Assembly: GCF_009741275.1 (NCBI RefSeq)
Contig: NZ_WOWS01000005.1
Span: forward strand, 124,001 to 188,000
Length of the DNA stretch: 64,000 bases
Source: Winogradskyella endarachnes
GTDB lineage: Bacteria; Bacteroidota; Bacteroidia; Flavobacteriales; Flavobacteriaceae
Reading direction: 5' to 3'
Shown here: one piece after another, positions 9,076-18,532 of the stretch
Numbering within the stretch: the first letter of the stretch is position 1
Layout of the letters: each line of letters opens with the position of its first letter
Program-made: the position numbers and the translations under genes
The notes under the pieces: generated by a model
Seen by the model: only the letters and a program-made list of their open reading frames with translations
What the model was told of the DNA's origin: nothing
The model's database searches: none

Positions 9076-9152
9076 TAAAAGGATTTATCCTCCAAACCCC
9101 TGAATAACTTTAAATGTAATTACCTACATAATTTTGTAAAATATATAATAAC

Positions 9153-11999
9153 ATGAAGTACATTTATGCCTTGTTTTTTTTGGTAGGCCTTAATGCTTTT
9201 TCTCAGTCAGTAACAGGAATTGTAATGGATGGAGAATATAATGAACCCTTAGTTTTCGCTAATGTACTTATTAAAGGTACAACTACTGGTACAACAACAG
9301 ATTTTGATGGGAAATTTGTTTTAGAAGTAGATCCTGGCACATACACATTAGTGTTCTCATTTGTAGGTTATGATACCGTAGAGATTACGGACATTAACGT
9401 TGATAACACAACAAAAGAAAATTTTATTGAAGTTACATTATTGCCGTCAGCCAATCAGCTTGATTCTGTAGTAATAACCACAACCTCAAAACGAAATTCT
9501 GAAGCCTCTGTTCTAAATCTCCAAAAAAGATCTGTTACTTTAGTTGATGGCCTTTCTATTCAATCCATAAAAAAAAGTGGAGATAGCGACGTTGCAGGTG
9601 CTATTAAAAGAGTTCCAGGTATTTCTGTTCAAGGTGGTAAATATGTTTATGTCCGTGGATTAGGAGATCGTTATTCAAAAACCCTGCTAAATGGTATGGA
9701 GTTACCTGGTTTAGATCCCGATAGAAACACCATACCAATGGATATATTTCCTACTAATATAATTGAAAATATTTTAGTTAAAAAGTCAGCTTCTGCAGAA
9801 ATTGGTGCTGACTTCACCGGAGGAACTGTAGATATTACTTTAAAAGATTTTTCTTTTAATCCCACGTATAATGTCAGTTTTAGTGCTGGTTATAACCCTG
9901 ATATGCATTTCAATTCTAATTTTTTAGAAGACGAAACAAGTAGCACTGATTGGTTAGCAAGAGACGATGGACTTAGAGATTTGCCAATAGACCCTAACTT
10001 AGATTTACCTCCTGCACTGCCAAATCCATTAATTAGTGCAGAAGAAGCTGCAGTTCTTACAGATAATACGCGCAAGCTAAATAAAACTTTAGCACCTATT
10101 AAAACCAGTAGCAACTTAAATTATAGTTTTGCAGCTTCAGCATCAAATGGCTATAAATTTAAAGAAGATGGAGAAGCTTCAATAGGCTATCTTGCAGCAA
10201 TAGGCTATAAATCTCAAACCGTATTATATGAGGATTTTTTTCGTGGAAATGCCTTTTTAGTTCCCAATACAGATGGATATATAACAAATGAATACGACTT
10301 AAATCAAACTAGTGTACTTGGTAGAACAAATAATTATGTAAGTGCTCTGCTTGGCGTTAGTTTTAAAAATCAAAAAAATAAGATTGGTATAAACTATATT
10401 AGCCTATTAAATGGTGAATCTAATGCCCAAAATTTAGAGCGACAATCATTTATTGAAAACCCTTATTTTGGTGTTGGTAGCACAATAACATATACGCAAA
10501 GAAAGCTTGTAACTATACCTTTATATGGTAAACATAGTATTGGTAATGGTAATTTTAGAATCAACTGGAAAGTAGCCAAATCTAATTCCACACTTAACGA
10601 TAAGGATTTTAGACGTACTATTTTTGAAACCGATTCAGATCAAACTTACTTCCAGTTAACTCCTAATACCATAGCAGCACCTTCAAGAACATGGCGTGAT
10701 CTAGATGAAGAAGGTGTTGTAGGGAAGCTAGATTTTGAACTCGATATCGATGCTAACAGTTTTACAGGGAAACTTGGCCTAGGCGCCTCTTATATTGACA
10801 AAGAACGAAACTTTGATTCTAAAAATTTTGATATCTTCTACAGCGGAAATAGTCAAGTTTTAGAAGGCAATCCAAATAATATACTTGCCGATGAGAATAT
10901 TTGGGTACAATCTGAGACTCCTTTTGAAATATCTGATGGCTCTTATATTCAAGGCGGATTCGAAAGAACAAATATATACTTTTCAGAGTTAGATAATACT
11001 GCCTATTACTTTTCTGCTGAATTGAAATTTTCAGATGTTATAAAAGTGGTAATGGGCACAAGATTTGAAACTTTTAGTCTTAGATATACTGGTGAAGATT
11101 TGTTCGGCACAGAATTTAATCGCGAAAAATTTATAGATGACAAAGATGCTTTTAGTAACATCAACCTTATAATTTCTCCTAATGAAAAGAGTAATATTAG
11201 AATATCTTACTATAAAACAACTGCAAGACCATCATTTAAAGAAGCATCAACTGCCTTTTTAGTAGATCCTGTTCAAGAACAAATTTTTGTTGGAAATCCT
11301 GATATACAATCTGCATATATAGACAACTACGACTTACGCTACGAATATTTTGGAAAAAAGAATCAGATGTTCGCTATTAGTCTGTTTGCAAAGCAATTTG
11401 AGGACCCTATTGAAGTCGCCGTAGTGAGTGAAAACACACCAAACGATTTTACAGTGGTAAATAACGAAGAAGCCACGGTTTTAGGGATAGAATTAGAAGT
11501 AAGAAAAAATATATTAACCACTGATAAATTAACGCTTAATTTCAGTGCAAATGGATCTTACATAGATGCTAAACAAACCATGAGTGATGCTGAATATGAA
11601 AGCCGATTGGTAATAGCCGAAAATAATGGAGAAACAATCGATAGAGAACGAGAACTTCAAGGGCAATCTCCTTATATGATAAATGCAGGATTGGTAGGTA
11701 AGCTTGCCGAAAGTGAGCTAGAAGCTGGTCTTTTTTATAATGTTCAAGGCCAAACATTACAAATCGTAGGATTTGGAACATTAACTGACGTTTACACAGA
11801 ACCTTTTAATAACTTGGATCTATCGATTTCAAAAGTTTTTAGTAGTAAAAAAGTTAAGAAAAAAGTTTCATTTAAAATGAAAAATTTATTGCAAGACAAA
11901 CGCCAAAGCTTTTATGTTTTCAACGACAAAAGAGAGGAGCTTTTTAGTAGTTATTCTCCAGGTATATTGTTGTCTTTAGGCGTGAGTTTGGAATTTTAA
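9153..11999 (+). CDS. TonB-dependent outer-membrane receptor (copy 1)
   Basis: This is a 948-residue receptor: signal peptide (KYIYALFFLVGLNAFSQ), carboxypeptidase-regulatory-like beta domain at about 19-105 (VTGIVMDGEYNEPLVFANV..GTTTDFDGKF), plug at about 120-240 (VPGISVQGGKYVYVRGLGDRY, LNGMELPGLDPDRNTIPMDI), then a 22-strand-type barrel ending in the aromatic LSLGVSLEF. It should import a ligand using TonB energy. The plug is closely similar to that of the receptor at 13626, and both sit behind a gene for the same beta-helix-like family, so the two proteins probably act together. It is not a SusC-type receptor by its plug and lacks a SusD partner. The substrate is unknown. Confidence 0.9.
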   Translation: MKYIYALFFLVGLNAFSQSVTGIVMDGEYNEPLVFANVLIKGTTTGTTTDFDGKFVLEVDPGTYTLVFSFVGYDTVEITDINVDNTTKENFIEVTLLPSANQLDSVVITTTSKRNSEASVLNLQKRSVTLVDGLSIQSIKKSGDSDVAGAIKRVPGISVQGGKYVYVRGLGDRYSKTLLNGMELPGLDPDRNTIPMDIFPTNIIENILVKKSASAEIGADFTGGTVDITLKDFSFNPTYNVSFSAGYNPDMHFNSNFLEDETSSTDWLARDDGLRDLPIDPNLDLPPALPNPLISAEEAAVLTDNTRKLNKTLAPIKTSSNLNYSFAASASNGYKFKEDGEASIGYLAAIGYKSQTVLYEDFFRGNAFLVPNTDGYITNEYDLNQTSVLGRTNNYVSALLGVSFKNQKNKIGINYISLLNGESNAQNLERQSFIENPYFGVGSTITYTQRKLVTIPLYGKHSIGNGNFRINWKVAKSNSTLNDKDFRRTIFETDSDQTYFQLTPNTIAAPSRTWRDLDEEGVVGKLDFELDIDANSFTGKLGLGASYIDKERNFDSKNFDIFYSGNSQVLEGNPNNILADENIWVQSETPFEISDGSYIQGGFERTNIYFSELDNTAYYFSAELKFSDVIKVVMGTRFETFSLRYTGEDLFGTEFNREKFIDDKDAFSNINLIISPNEKSNIRISYYKTTARPSFKEASTAFLVDPVQEQIFVGNPDIQSAYIDNYDLRYEYFGKKNQMFAISLFAKQFEDPIEVAVVSENTPNDFTVVNNEEATVLGIELEVRKNILTTDKLTLNFSANGSYIDAKQTMSDAEYESRLVIAENNGETIDRERELQGQSPYMINAGLVGKLAESELEAGLFYNVQGQTLQIVGFGTLTDVYTEPFNNLDLSISKVFSSKKVKKKVSFKMKNLLQDKRQSFYVFNDKREELFSSYSPGILLSLGVSLEF

Positions 12000-12020
12000 A
12001 TAAAACAGCTATCCTAAAAT

Positions 12021-12060
12021 AAAAAAAGAAGCACCTTAATATTAAGGTGCTTCTTTTTTT
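12021..12060 (+). terminator. Rho-independent terminator of receptor copy 1
   Basis: A perfect 40-base palindrome centred at 12040/12041 (core GAAGCACCTTAAT and its complement) ends in a run of seven T. The AT-rich region from 12061 to 12290 that follows holds no gene. It must carry the promoter of the next lipoprotein gene, but no convincing box was seen. Confidence 0.9.
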
Positions 12061-12290
12061 AATCTAATAATATAATTCTCCAATAATTAAGAATTATAGA
12101 ATTTATTTAGTACTTCTTTTAATTTAAGATTTGTTTATTATCTAAACTTTAATTTTTATTCCAATTTATTAAAACAATCTAACCTTTAAATTACAATTAG
12201 ATAATCTCGAGATAACATTGAAAAGCAAAAATCGTAGTTTCTTTGCACCTCAAATACAAAAACTAAACACTGTATAATAAAACTAAACTC

Positions 12291-13562
12291 ATGAAAAAAT
12301 TACTTTTAATCACATTAGTCGCTTCATCTCTAGTATTCACTAGCTGTTTTAAAGATGATGATACACCTATTATTATAGAAGAAACTACTATCTATATTAA
12401 CGATAGTGGAGATGACACCACTGAATGTCCTACGGTTGCTGTTACAGGAGCAATTACTGAAGATACAACTTGGACTGCTGATAATATTTACCAATTAAAC
12501 CAAAAGGTAGTAGTAAGCGAAGGTGTTATTTTAACAATTGAGCCTGGTACTATTGTAAAAGGTTCTGCTGGTACAGGTTCTTTAGCTTCTGCTTTAATTG
12601 TTGCTAGAGGTGCAACTTTAAACGCTCAAGGTACTGCAGACCAACCAATTATTTTTACATCTACAAGTGATGATATTTCTTGTGGTGAAACTGCAGGTAC
12701 TAACTTAGATCAAGACGATAGAGGTCTTTGGGGTGGATTAATTGTTTTAGGTTATGCACCATGTTCTTTTTCTGGTGATATTACTGAAGCTCAAATTGAA
12801 GGAATTCCTGCTGCCGATACTTTTGGTCTTTACGGCGGAACTGATGCAGATGATAGCTCTGGAGTTTTACAATACATCTCTATACGTCATGGTGGTGCTT
12901 TAATTGGAGAAGGTAACGAAATTAACGGATTAACACTTGGTGGTGTTGGTACAGGTACTATTATCAATAACATAGAGGTTGTTGCTAACGTTGATGATGG
13001 TATTGAATTTTTTGGTGGAACTGTAGATGCTACTAACTTATTAGTTTGGGCTCAAGGTGATGATGCTTTAGATATTGACCAAGCTTATTCTGGTACTATT
13101 GATAACGCTGTAGTTGTATTAGGAGATTTTTCTGATCACGCTTTTGAAATTGATGGTCCTGAAGGAACTGCAACTGGTTCATTTACTTTACAAAATGCAA
13201 CTATTATAGGTAACACAGTTACAGAAAATGGTGAGTACGCTGATTACAGAAGTAACGCTATGGGAACAACAAGTAATATATACGCTTACGGTTTTAAAGA
13301 TTCTTCTGATGTAGAATTAGATAACGACGGTGTTGCTACAAACTATAATGATGGATTAATAGTATTTGGAGCATGGGAAATTGTTTTACCAACTGGTGTA
13401 ACAAGTGCTGCTGATATATTTGTAAACAAAGCAGAAACTGTAACCGTAACTGGTTTAGGTTCTACAGCAACAGCTGTAACGGCAGGTTCTCAAACCGTAG
13501 GAGCTACAACAGCTAACTTAAGCTGGACTTACGCTAATGCAACTGCAGGCTTAGGATTCTAA
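12291..13562 (+). CDS. Lipoprotein with one beta-helix-like module, partner of the downstream receptor
   Basis: This is a 423-residue protein with lipoprotein signal KKLLLITLVASSLVFTSC (Cys19), followed by an acidic spacer. From about residue 50 it carries one copy of the module duplicated in the 6449 gene: ILTIEPGTIVKGSAG, RGLWGGLIVLG, YISIRHGGALIGEGNEINGL, DDGIEFFGGTVD, DDALDIDQAYSGTI and FEIDGPEGTATG. It lacks the T9SS domain, so membrane anchoring is by lipid instead of sorting. Acidic clusters (DDGIEF, DDALDID, FEIDG) are conserved across all three modules and are candidates for binding Ca2+ or the ligand. Its receptor gene starts 63 bases downstream, across a hairpin. Confidence 0.85.
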   Translation: MKKLLLITLVASSLVFTSCFKDDDTPIIIEETTIYINDSGDDTTECPTVAVTGAITEDTTWTADNIYQLNQKVVVSEGVILTIEPGTIVKGSAGTGSLASALIVARGATLNAQGTADQPIIFTSTSDDISCGETAGTNLDQDDRGLWGGLIVLGYAPCSFSGDITEAQIEGIPAADTFGLYGGTDADDSSGVLQYISIRHGGALIGEGNEINGLTLGGVGTGTIINNIEVVANVDDGIEFFGGTVDATNLLVWAQGDDALDIDQAYSGTIDNAVVVLGDFSDHAFEIDGPEGTATGSFTLQNATIIGNTVTENGEYADYRSNAMGTTSNIYAYGFKDSSDVELDNDGVATNYNDGLIVFGAWEIVLPTGVTSAADIFVNKAETVTVTGLGSTATAVTAGSQTVGATTANLSWTYANATAGLGF

Positions 13563-13581
13563 AAATCACTAATAACTTTAT

Positions 13582-13610
13582 GCCCATCGATTATTTATTA
13601 ATCGATGGGC
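13582..13610 (+). terminator. Hairpin between the lipoprotein and receptor genes (terminator or attenuator)
   Basis: A 12-bp stem (13582-13593 with 13599-13610) has core GCCCATCGAT and a five-base loop. The following TATTTAAATA is a weak T tract, and the receptor ATG at 13626 lies only 15 bases beyond the stem. It could end most transcripts after the lipoprotein and let some read through, setting the ratio of the two products, or it could stabilise the upstream mRNA. Confidence 0.6.
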
Positions 13611-13625
13611 TATTTAAATATTAAT

Positions 13626-16451
13626 ATGAAAAACATACAAAAAGTTTTAATTTTTGTTTTCTTTCTAACTTCGTTTTTTTCCTTTGCACAAGGTATTGTT
13701 ACTGGTACTATTATAGATGATGAATTTAGTGAACCAATGGCCTTTTCTAATGTTTTAGTAAAAGGAACTTCTATTGGCGTTAGTTCTGACTTTGATGGAA
13801 AATATCAATTAGAGTTAGAAGAAGGGACTTACACCTTAGTGTTTTCATTTGTTGGCTACACCACTAAAGAAATCACAGATGTAGTAATTAAAAATGGAGA
13901 AACTGTAATTTTAGATGTTCTTTTAGAAACAAATTCTTTAGACACCGTTGTTATAACGACATCTACAAAAAGAAATACAGAAAGTGCTGTTCTTAATCTT
14001 CAGAAAAAATCTGTCGTAGTTATGGATGGTATTTCTGCACAAGCAATTAAAAACTCAGGTGCAAGTAATGTTGCAAGCGCAGTAAAAAGTGTACCAGGTG
14101 TCTCAATACAAGGAGGAAAATATGTTTATGTACGTGGTTTAGGAGATAGGTATACTAAATCTATTTTAAACGGCATCGACATTCCTGGTCTAGATCCAGA
14201 TAGAAATACAATTCAGATGGATTTATTCCCAACTAATATTCTTGAAAATGTTATTGTCTTAAAATCAGCAGCTGCAATTTATCCTGCAGATTTTACAGGT
14301 GGATTGGTAAATATTGTAACAAAAGATTTTCCTACTCAAGCGGAATATTCAGTTTCATTAGGTTTGGGTTATAATCCTGATATGCATTTTAATGACAATT
14401 ATTTAACGTCTTCAGGAAGTGATACTGATATTTTTGGATATGATGATGGTACACGAGACCTACCAATAAATAGATACCAACAAATACCTGGTACTTTTGA
14501 TGATAGATTATTACTAACTACATTAACTGATAGATTTTCAAAAGAATTAAGAGCTAAACAAGAAAAAAGCGGAATGAACTATAGTTTTGGGTTCTCTTTA
14601 GGAAATCAATTCGATGTAGGTGATAACAAAATAGGTTATTTAGCTTCGTTTTCTTACAAAAACGAAACTACATTTTATAAAAACCGTGAAGACGGGGCCT
14701 TTGTAAAAAACTTCTCTGATTCTTCCATCAATGAGTTGAGCTCTGTTTTTGACTCTAAAGGTTCAGAAGGTATAAATAATGTTATACTTAACGGAATGTT
14801 AGGCCTAACATACAAAACAGATTTATCTAAATATAAGATTAATTTTCTGCACATTCAGAATGGAGAATCTGGCGCAGGTTTTTATAACCAAATTATATCA
14901 CAAGATGCCGTAGGTGGTGGTTTAGAACCATTAACTAAAAATGCCATTGTTTACACTGAACGCTCTGTAACAAATTTAATATTCTCTGGTCAACACCGAT
15001 TAAGTACTGAAGAAAATCCATTTAATTTAGAATGGAAAATAGCACCAACTTTCTCTAAAGTAATGGATAAAAATCATAGAATTACGCCATTACAACAAGC
15101 AGATAATGGTGATTCATTTATTAGTCCATCGGCTTCAACTTTTCCAATTCAATTGTGGAGAAACTTAGTTGAAGAAAGCTGGTCTGGCAAAGTAGATTTA
15201 GATAAAAATGTTGAGATGTTTGGACGCAGTGCAAAACTTAATTTTGGAGGAGCGTATACCTATAAATTTAGAGATTTTAGCATCGATGATTATACGTTTA
15301 ACATTGCAGGCGATGATGCATTTATTGCTAGTGGTGATGTTGATCAGTTATTAAATTCTGATAATATCTGGACACCTTCAACAGATAATGGAACACATTT
15401 AGTATTTGGTGATCAATTTAATGCTAATGATGCTTATGAGGGTGAACAAAATATTGCTGCAACTTATTTTTCAGCAGAGTTTAGTTTAGCCGAAAAATTA
15501 AAAACAGTTTTAGGTGTAAGAACAGAATATTTTGGTTCTTATTATACAGGTCAAAACAATACTGTTGTTTATGATAGAGAACCTATCTTAGATGAGTTTG
15601 ATGTATTTCCTTCTGCCAATTTAATTTACGCTGTAAATGATGATATAAACATAAGAGCATCTTATGGTAGAACAACAGCAAGGCCATCTTTTAAAGAAGC
15701 TTCTGTTGCACAAATATTTGACCCAATTACAAGTCGTTTATTTATTGGTAATATTGATTTAGTACCTACTTACATAAACAACTATGATTTAAGATTTGAA
15801 CGCTTTGGAGAAAACGGACAAATGTTTGCTGTTAGTGGTTTCTATAAAGACCTTACTGATCCAATTGAGCAATCATTCTTTTTACAAGCACCTACGCAGA
15901 TAACAGTTGACAATTTAGGTAATGCTACTGTTTACGGTATTGAATTTGAACTTAGACAACGTCTAGGATTTATTTCAGAAGGTTTAAATGACTTAAAAGT
16001 CAATGCTAACATCTCTTTTATGAAATCTGAATTAACAATGTCTGATGGTGAATTTGAAAGCCGTACACTAGCCGCTAGAGATGGCGAAACCGTAGAACGC
16101 GAAAGAGATTTGCAAGGCCAAGCACCATATTTGGTAAATGTTGGTTTAGATTATAATAATTCAGACTTAGGTCTACAAACTGGATTATACTACAACGTAC
16201 AAGGTGCAACTTTAGAAGTTGTTGGTATTGGATTAGTGCCAGATGTATATACACAGTCTTTTGATAGTCTAAACTTTACACTTAACAAAACATTAGGTGA
16301 GAGCAAAAAATCTACGATAGACTTAAAAGTAACTAATATTTTAGGTAGTGAAAGATTAAGTGAATACGAATCTTACAAAGCTGCTAATCAAACCTTCTCT
16401 TTAAGAGAACCAGGTACTGAGATATCTTTAGGTTATTCTTTTAAATTCTAA
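13626..16451 (+). CDS. TonB-dependent outer-membrane receptor (copy 2)
   Basis: The ATG at 13626 (MKNIQKVLIFVFFLTSFFSFAQ, a good signal peptide) is preferred over an ATG at 13605, which lies inside the intergenic hairpin. The product of 941 residues has the same order as receptor copy 1: beta domain (VTGTIIDDEFSEPMAFSNV), plug (VPGVSIQGGKYVYVRGLGDRY, LNGIDIPGLDPDRNTIQMDL) and barrel ending GYSFKF. Stretches such as TTARPSFKEAS, NNYDLR and 'RERDLQGQ.PY' occur in both receptors. The two pairs therefore look like an old duplication. The substrate is unknown, and proximity to a Pit phosphate transporter is only a hint. Confidence 0.9.
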   Translation: MKNIQKVLIFVFFLTSFFSFAQGIVTGTIIDDEFSEPMAFSNVLVKGTSIGVSSDFDGKYQLELEEGTYTLVFSFVGYTTKEITDVVIKNGETVILDVLLETNSLDTVVITTSTKRNTESAVLNLQKKSVVVMDGISAQAIKNSGASNVASAVKSVPGVSIQGGKYVYVRGLGDRYTKSILNGIDIPGLDPDRNTIQMDLFPTNILENVIVLKSAAAIYPADFTGGLVNIVTKDFPTQAEYSVSLGLGYNPDMHFNDNYLTSSGSDTDIFGYDDGTRDLPINRYQQIPGTFDDRLLLTTLTDRFSKELRAKQEKSGMNYSFGFSLGNQFDVGDNKIGYLASFSYKNETTFYKNREDGAFVKNFSDSSINELSSVFDSKGSEGINNVILNGMLGLTYKTDLSKYKINFLHIQNGESGAGFYNQIISQDAVGGGLEPLTKNAIVYTERSVTNLIFSGQHRLSTEENPFNLEWKIAPTFSKVMDKNHRITPLQQADNGDSFISPSASTFPIQLWRNLVEESWSGKVDLDKNVEMFGRSAKLNFGGAYTYKFRDFSIDDYTFNIAGDDAFIASGDVDQLLNSDNIWTPSTDNGTHLVFGDQFNANDAYEGEQNIAATYFSAEFSLAEKLKTVLGVRTEYFGSYYTGQNNTVVYDREPILDEFDVFPSANLIYAVNDDINIRASYGRTTARPSFKEASVAQIFDPITSRLFIGNIDLVPTYINNYDLRFERFGENGQMFAVSGFYKDLTDPIEQSFFLQAPTQITVDNLGNATVYGIEFELRQRLGFISEGLNDLKVNANISFMKSELTMSDGEFESRTLAARDGETVERERDLQGQAPYLVNVGLDYNNSDLGLQTGLYYNVQGATLEVVGIGLVPDVYTQSFDSLNFTLNKTLGESKKSTIDLKVTNILGSERLSEYESYKAANQTFSLREPGTEISLGYSFKF

Positions 16452-16480
16452 GGGCAAAAGAACACATAATTCCTAAAATC

Positions 16481-16516
16481 AAAAAAGGCTTTCTGATTAC
16501 TCAGAAAGCCTTTTTT
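16481..16516. terminator. Bidirectional Rho-independent terminator
   Basis: A perfect 16-bp stem (16481-16496 with 16501-16516) has core GGCTTTCTGA, loop TTAC, A-run on the left and T-run on the right. It serves the receptor gene on the plus strand and the MORN-type gene on the minus strand, which converge here. Confidence 0.9.
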
Positions 16517-16532
16517 ACTTTAATAATAAATA

Positions 16533-16889
16533 TTATTTATTAATGGCAACCTTAGTTTTATTGTTCCATTTGTTAACAGTAATAATTTTAGAATCAATAT
16601 AATCTACTTCTTTTAAAGAATCACCTTCCCAGAAAAACCATTTACCAACTTTTTTACCATCTTCATAAGTACCAACTGCTATTTTGTTTCCATCAGCATC
16701 AAAACTTGTCCACTCACCTTGTAACTTTCCGTCTGCATTAAAAGCACCTTTCTGTTGTACTTCTCCATTATCATGGTAATAAGTTGCGATTGTTAAATCA
16801 CCTTTCTTCTCTAATTTTGGTTCTGTAATATCTTGAGCATATGTAAAACCAACACTCAACATTATTAATAATATAATTAACTTTTTCAT
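16533..16889 (-). CDS. Secreted MORN-repeat protein
   Basis: This is a 118-residue protein with a signal peptide (KKLIILLIMLSVGFTYAQ, cleavage about residue 19) and at least two MORN-variant repeats: YYHDNGEVQQKGAFNADGKLQGEW and GTYEDGKKVGKWFFWEGD (named by their G-x-W-x-x-Y spacing). Relatives are often labelled YwqK-family antitoxin, but a secreted stand-alone copy with no toxin partner makes that label unlikely to be functional. It lies between two terminators or gaps and appears monocistronic. The role is unknown. Confidence 0.75.
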   Translation of the reverse strand: MKKLIILLIMLSVGFTYAQDITEPKLEKKGDLTIATYYHDNGEVQQKGAFNADGKLQGEWTSFDADGNKIAVGTYEDGKKVGKWFFWEGDSLKEVDYIDSKIITVNKWNNKTKVAINK

Positions 16890-17137
16890 ATCTATTTGGG
16901 ATTTTATTAATGTTTACATTACAAACATAACATTTTTTTTACACTAAAACAACATTTACGTAACATTTAGTTAACATTAGATTGCTTTTAGTTTGATTAT
17001 CAGTCGTTTAGTAAATTAACATTCCGCCATCAGCTCAATTGTAAGTTTTAGACTGCACAATAAAACCTTTGTTTTACCCACTAAGTAAAAAATAATTAAA
17101 TTTGAATTATAAATAATAGCCCCCTATTTTAGTTATT

Positions 17138-17740
17138 ATGTGGTACTCTCAATTCTTCCTAAAGTTTTGCTTTATTTGCTTATTAATGCAATTATCTTTT
17201 CAATTTGCAATTGCACAGACAAAAAACGAAAAAGAAGAACGTACACAATTATCAGAATTTCCAAAACTCGCCAAAAACACTATTAGTAAGCTTCCTAAAA
17301 ATTGTAAACGTTTTAAGTATTACTTTGAAACAGATGGTGACCAATTGAGTTTTGAAGTGAAATTTACATTCAACAAAAGACGTTACAGTCTAGAGTTTTT
17401 AGATGACGGCCACATAGCAGATATAGAATCTATTGTTAAACTAAGGCATATACCTACATCCATCAGACAGAATATAAATTCTTATTTTAAACTCACATTT
17501 AAAACTTATAAACTTATAAAACTTCAAAATCAATATGTCTATAACTCAGAGCGTAACCCATCACAATTTGTATATGATGTTTTACTAAAAAAACATAATA
17601 CGCCTCCTAATTATGAAATTATTGCAGAAGTTAAAATAGACAAGCAAAGAGAACTCAGAGAATTTACCTTTAATAACAAAGGAGAATTTATTAATTACAG
17701 AATTGTAAACCAAGATTCTTATGAGCATGTCCTATACTAA
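17138..17740 (+). CDS. Secreted PepSY-like protein (hypothetical)
   Basis: This 200-residue protein has an N-terminal signal sequence (FFLKFCFICLLMQLSFQFAIAQ, cleavage near residue 27). The mature part has the alternating pattern 'YSLEFLDDGHIADIESI' then 'EIIAEVKIDKQRELREFTFNNKGEF', which resembles PepSY-like or beta-lactamase-inhibitor-like periplasmic folds. That is an impression, not a firm assignment. Its last 20 bases overlap the start of the DUF2490 gene, so the two are translationally linked. Both precede the Pit phosphate transporter. Confidence 0.65.
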   Translation: MWYSQFFLKFCFICLLMQLSFQFAIAQTKNEKEERTQLSEFPKLAKNTISKLPKNCKRFKYYFETDGDQLSFEVKFTFNKRRYSLEFLDDGHIADIESIVKLRHIPTSIRQNINSYFKLTFKTYKLIKLQNQYVYNSERNPSQFVYDVLLKKHNTPPNYEIIAEVKIDKQRELREFTFNNKGEFINYRIVNQDSYEHVLY

Positions 17741-18407
17741 AAACAGCTTAACTGTTTTTTTTACTTTACTAGCCTCAAATCTGTATACTCAAAATAATTT
17801 TGAAGGCTTAGGTGAAACTGGTATCTCCATAAATCATAAAGTAAACAGTAGTTATAAATTTAATTTTTCGGCCCGTTCACGTTATTATTTATACCAAGAT
17901 GATAATTTCGGTTTTAGTAATCGGCAATTAGATTTTGTTCATTTTTCTACATTAAACGTAGATTATAATCACAGTTTAAGTTTGGGCGTGCAGTATAGAT
18001 TAAGAGAAACTATAGATGGTGCAAATGATGAATTAAGACTAACGCAGCAATTTAATTATACTAAACATCGAAATACGGTTCGTTTTGGCCATCGTGTTAG
18101 ATTTGAGCAACGAATTTTAGAAAATTTCACTATTTTTAGAACACGTTATCGTTTTGCTTTAGATTTTCCTCTTATTGGAGAAAAACTAAATATTGGCGAG
18201 TATTATTTAATAACTTCTACGGAATTATTATTAAGTTTAAGTAATGTAATGAAACCAGAAATAGACCATAGAACAACAGCACAAATCGGTTGGCTATTAT
18301 CGAAAAAAACTAAAATTCAGTTTGGTTTAGAATACCGATTTGAAGCTTTTAACATAAATACAGCTAACAAACTTTATGTTTTAACGTCATATATCCTTAA
18401 GGTGTAA
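17721..18407 (+). CDS. DUF2490-type outer-membrane beta-barrel protein
   Basis: The 228-residue product has a short signal region (MSYTKNSLTVFFTLLASNLYTQ) and then alternating amphipathic strands: FNFSARSRYYLY, LSLGVQYRLRET, RFGHRVRFEQRI, RYRFALDFPLIG and KIQFGLEYRFEAF. This is the pattern of DUF2490 barrels, widespread and uncharacterised in Bacteroidota. ATG 17721 and ATG 17727 are both possible. It overlaps the upstream PepSY-like gene and stops 125 bases before the Pit transporter gene. A porin-like role in phosphate uptake would fit but is speculation. Confidence 0.7.
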   Translation: MSMSYTKNSLTVFFTLLASNLYTQNNFEGLGETGISINHKVNSSYKFNFSARSRYYLYQDDNFGFSNRQLDFVHFSTLNVDYNHSLSLGVQYRLRETIDGANDELRLTQQFNYTKHRNTVRFGHRVRFEQRILENFTIFRTRYRFALDFPLIGEKLNIGEYYLITSTELLLSLSNVMKPEIDHRTTAQIGWLLSKKTKIQFGLEYRFEAFNINTANKLYVLTSYILKV

Positions 18408-18532
18408 GACATATTTAACTGTTAATAAATCAATTATAGAAACAAAACAACAACTTTCAATAATAACAATAAGATAACATTATGTTTAGAATAAATAAGG
18501 TACTTTGCGTTCAATTTTTAGTGACCTTTTAA

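Noticed and set aside
6449-13562. Annotation of the beta-helix-like proteins as multidrug transporters
   Set aside because: They carry signal peptides and soluble strand-rich repeats but no transmembrane helices, so the inherited label is not supported.
16533-16889. Toxin-antitoxin function for the MORN-repeat protein
   Set aside because: It has a secretion signal and no toxin-like neighbour.
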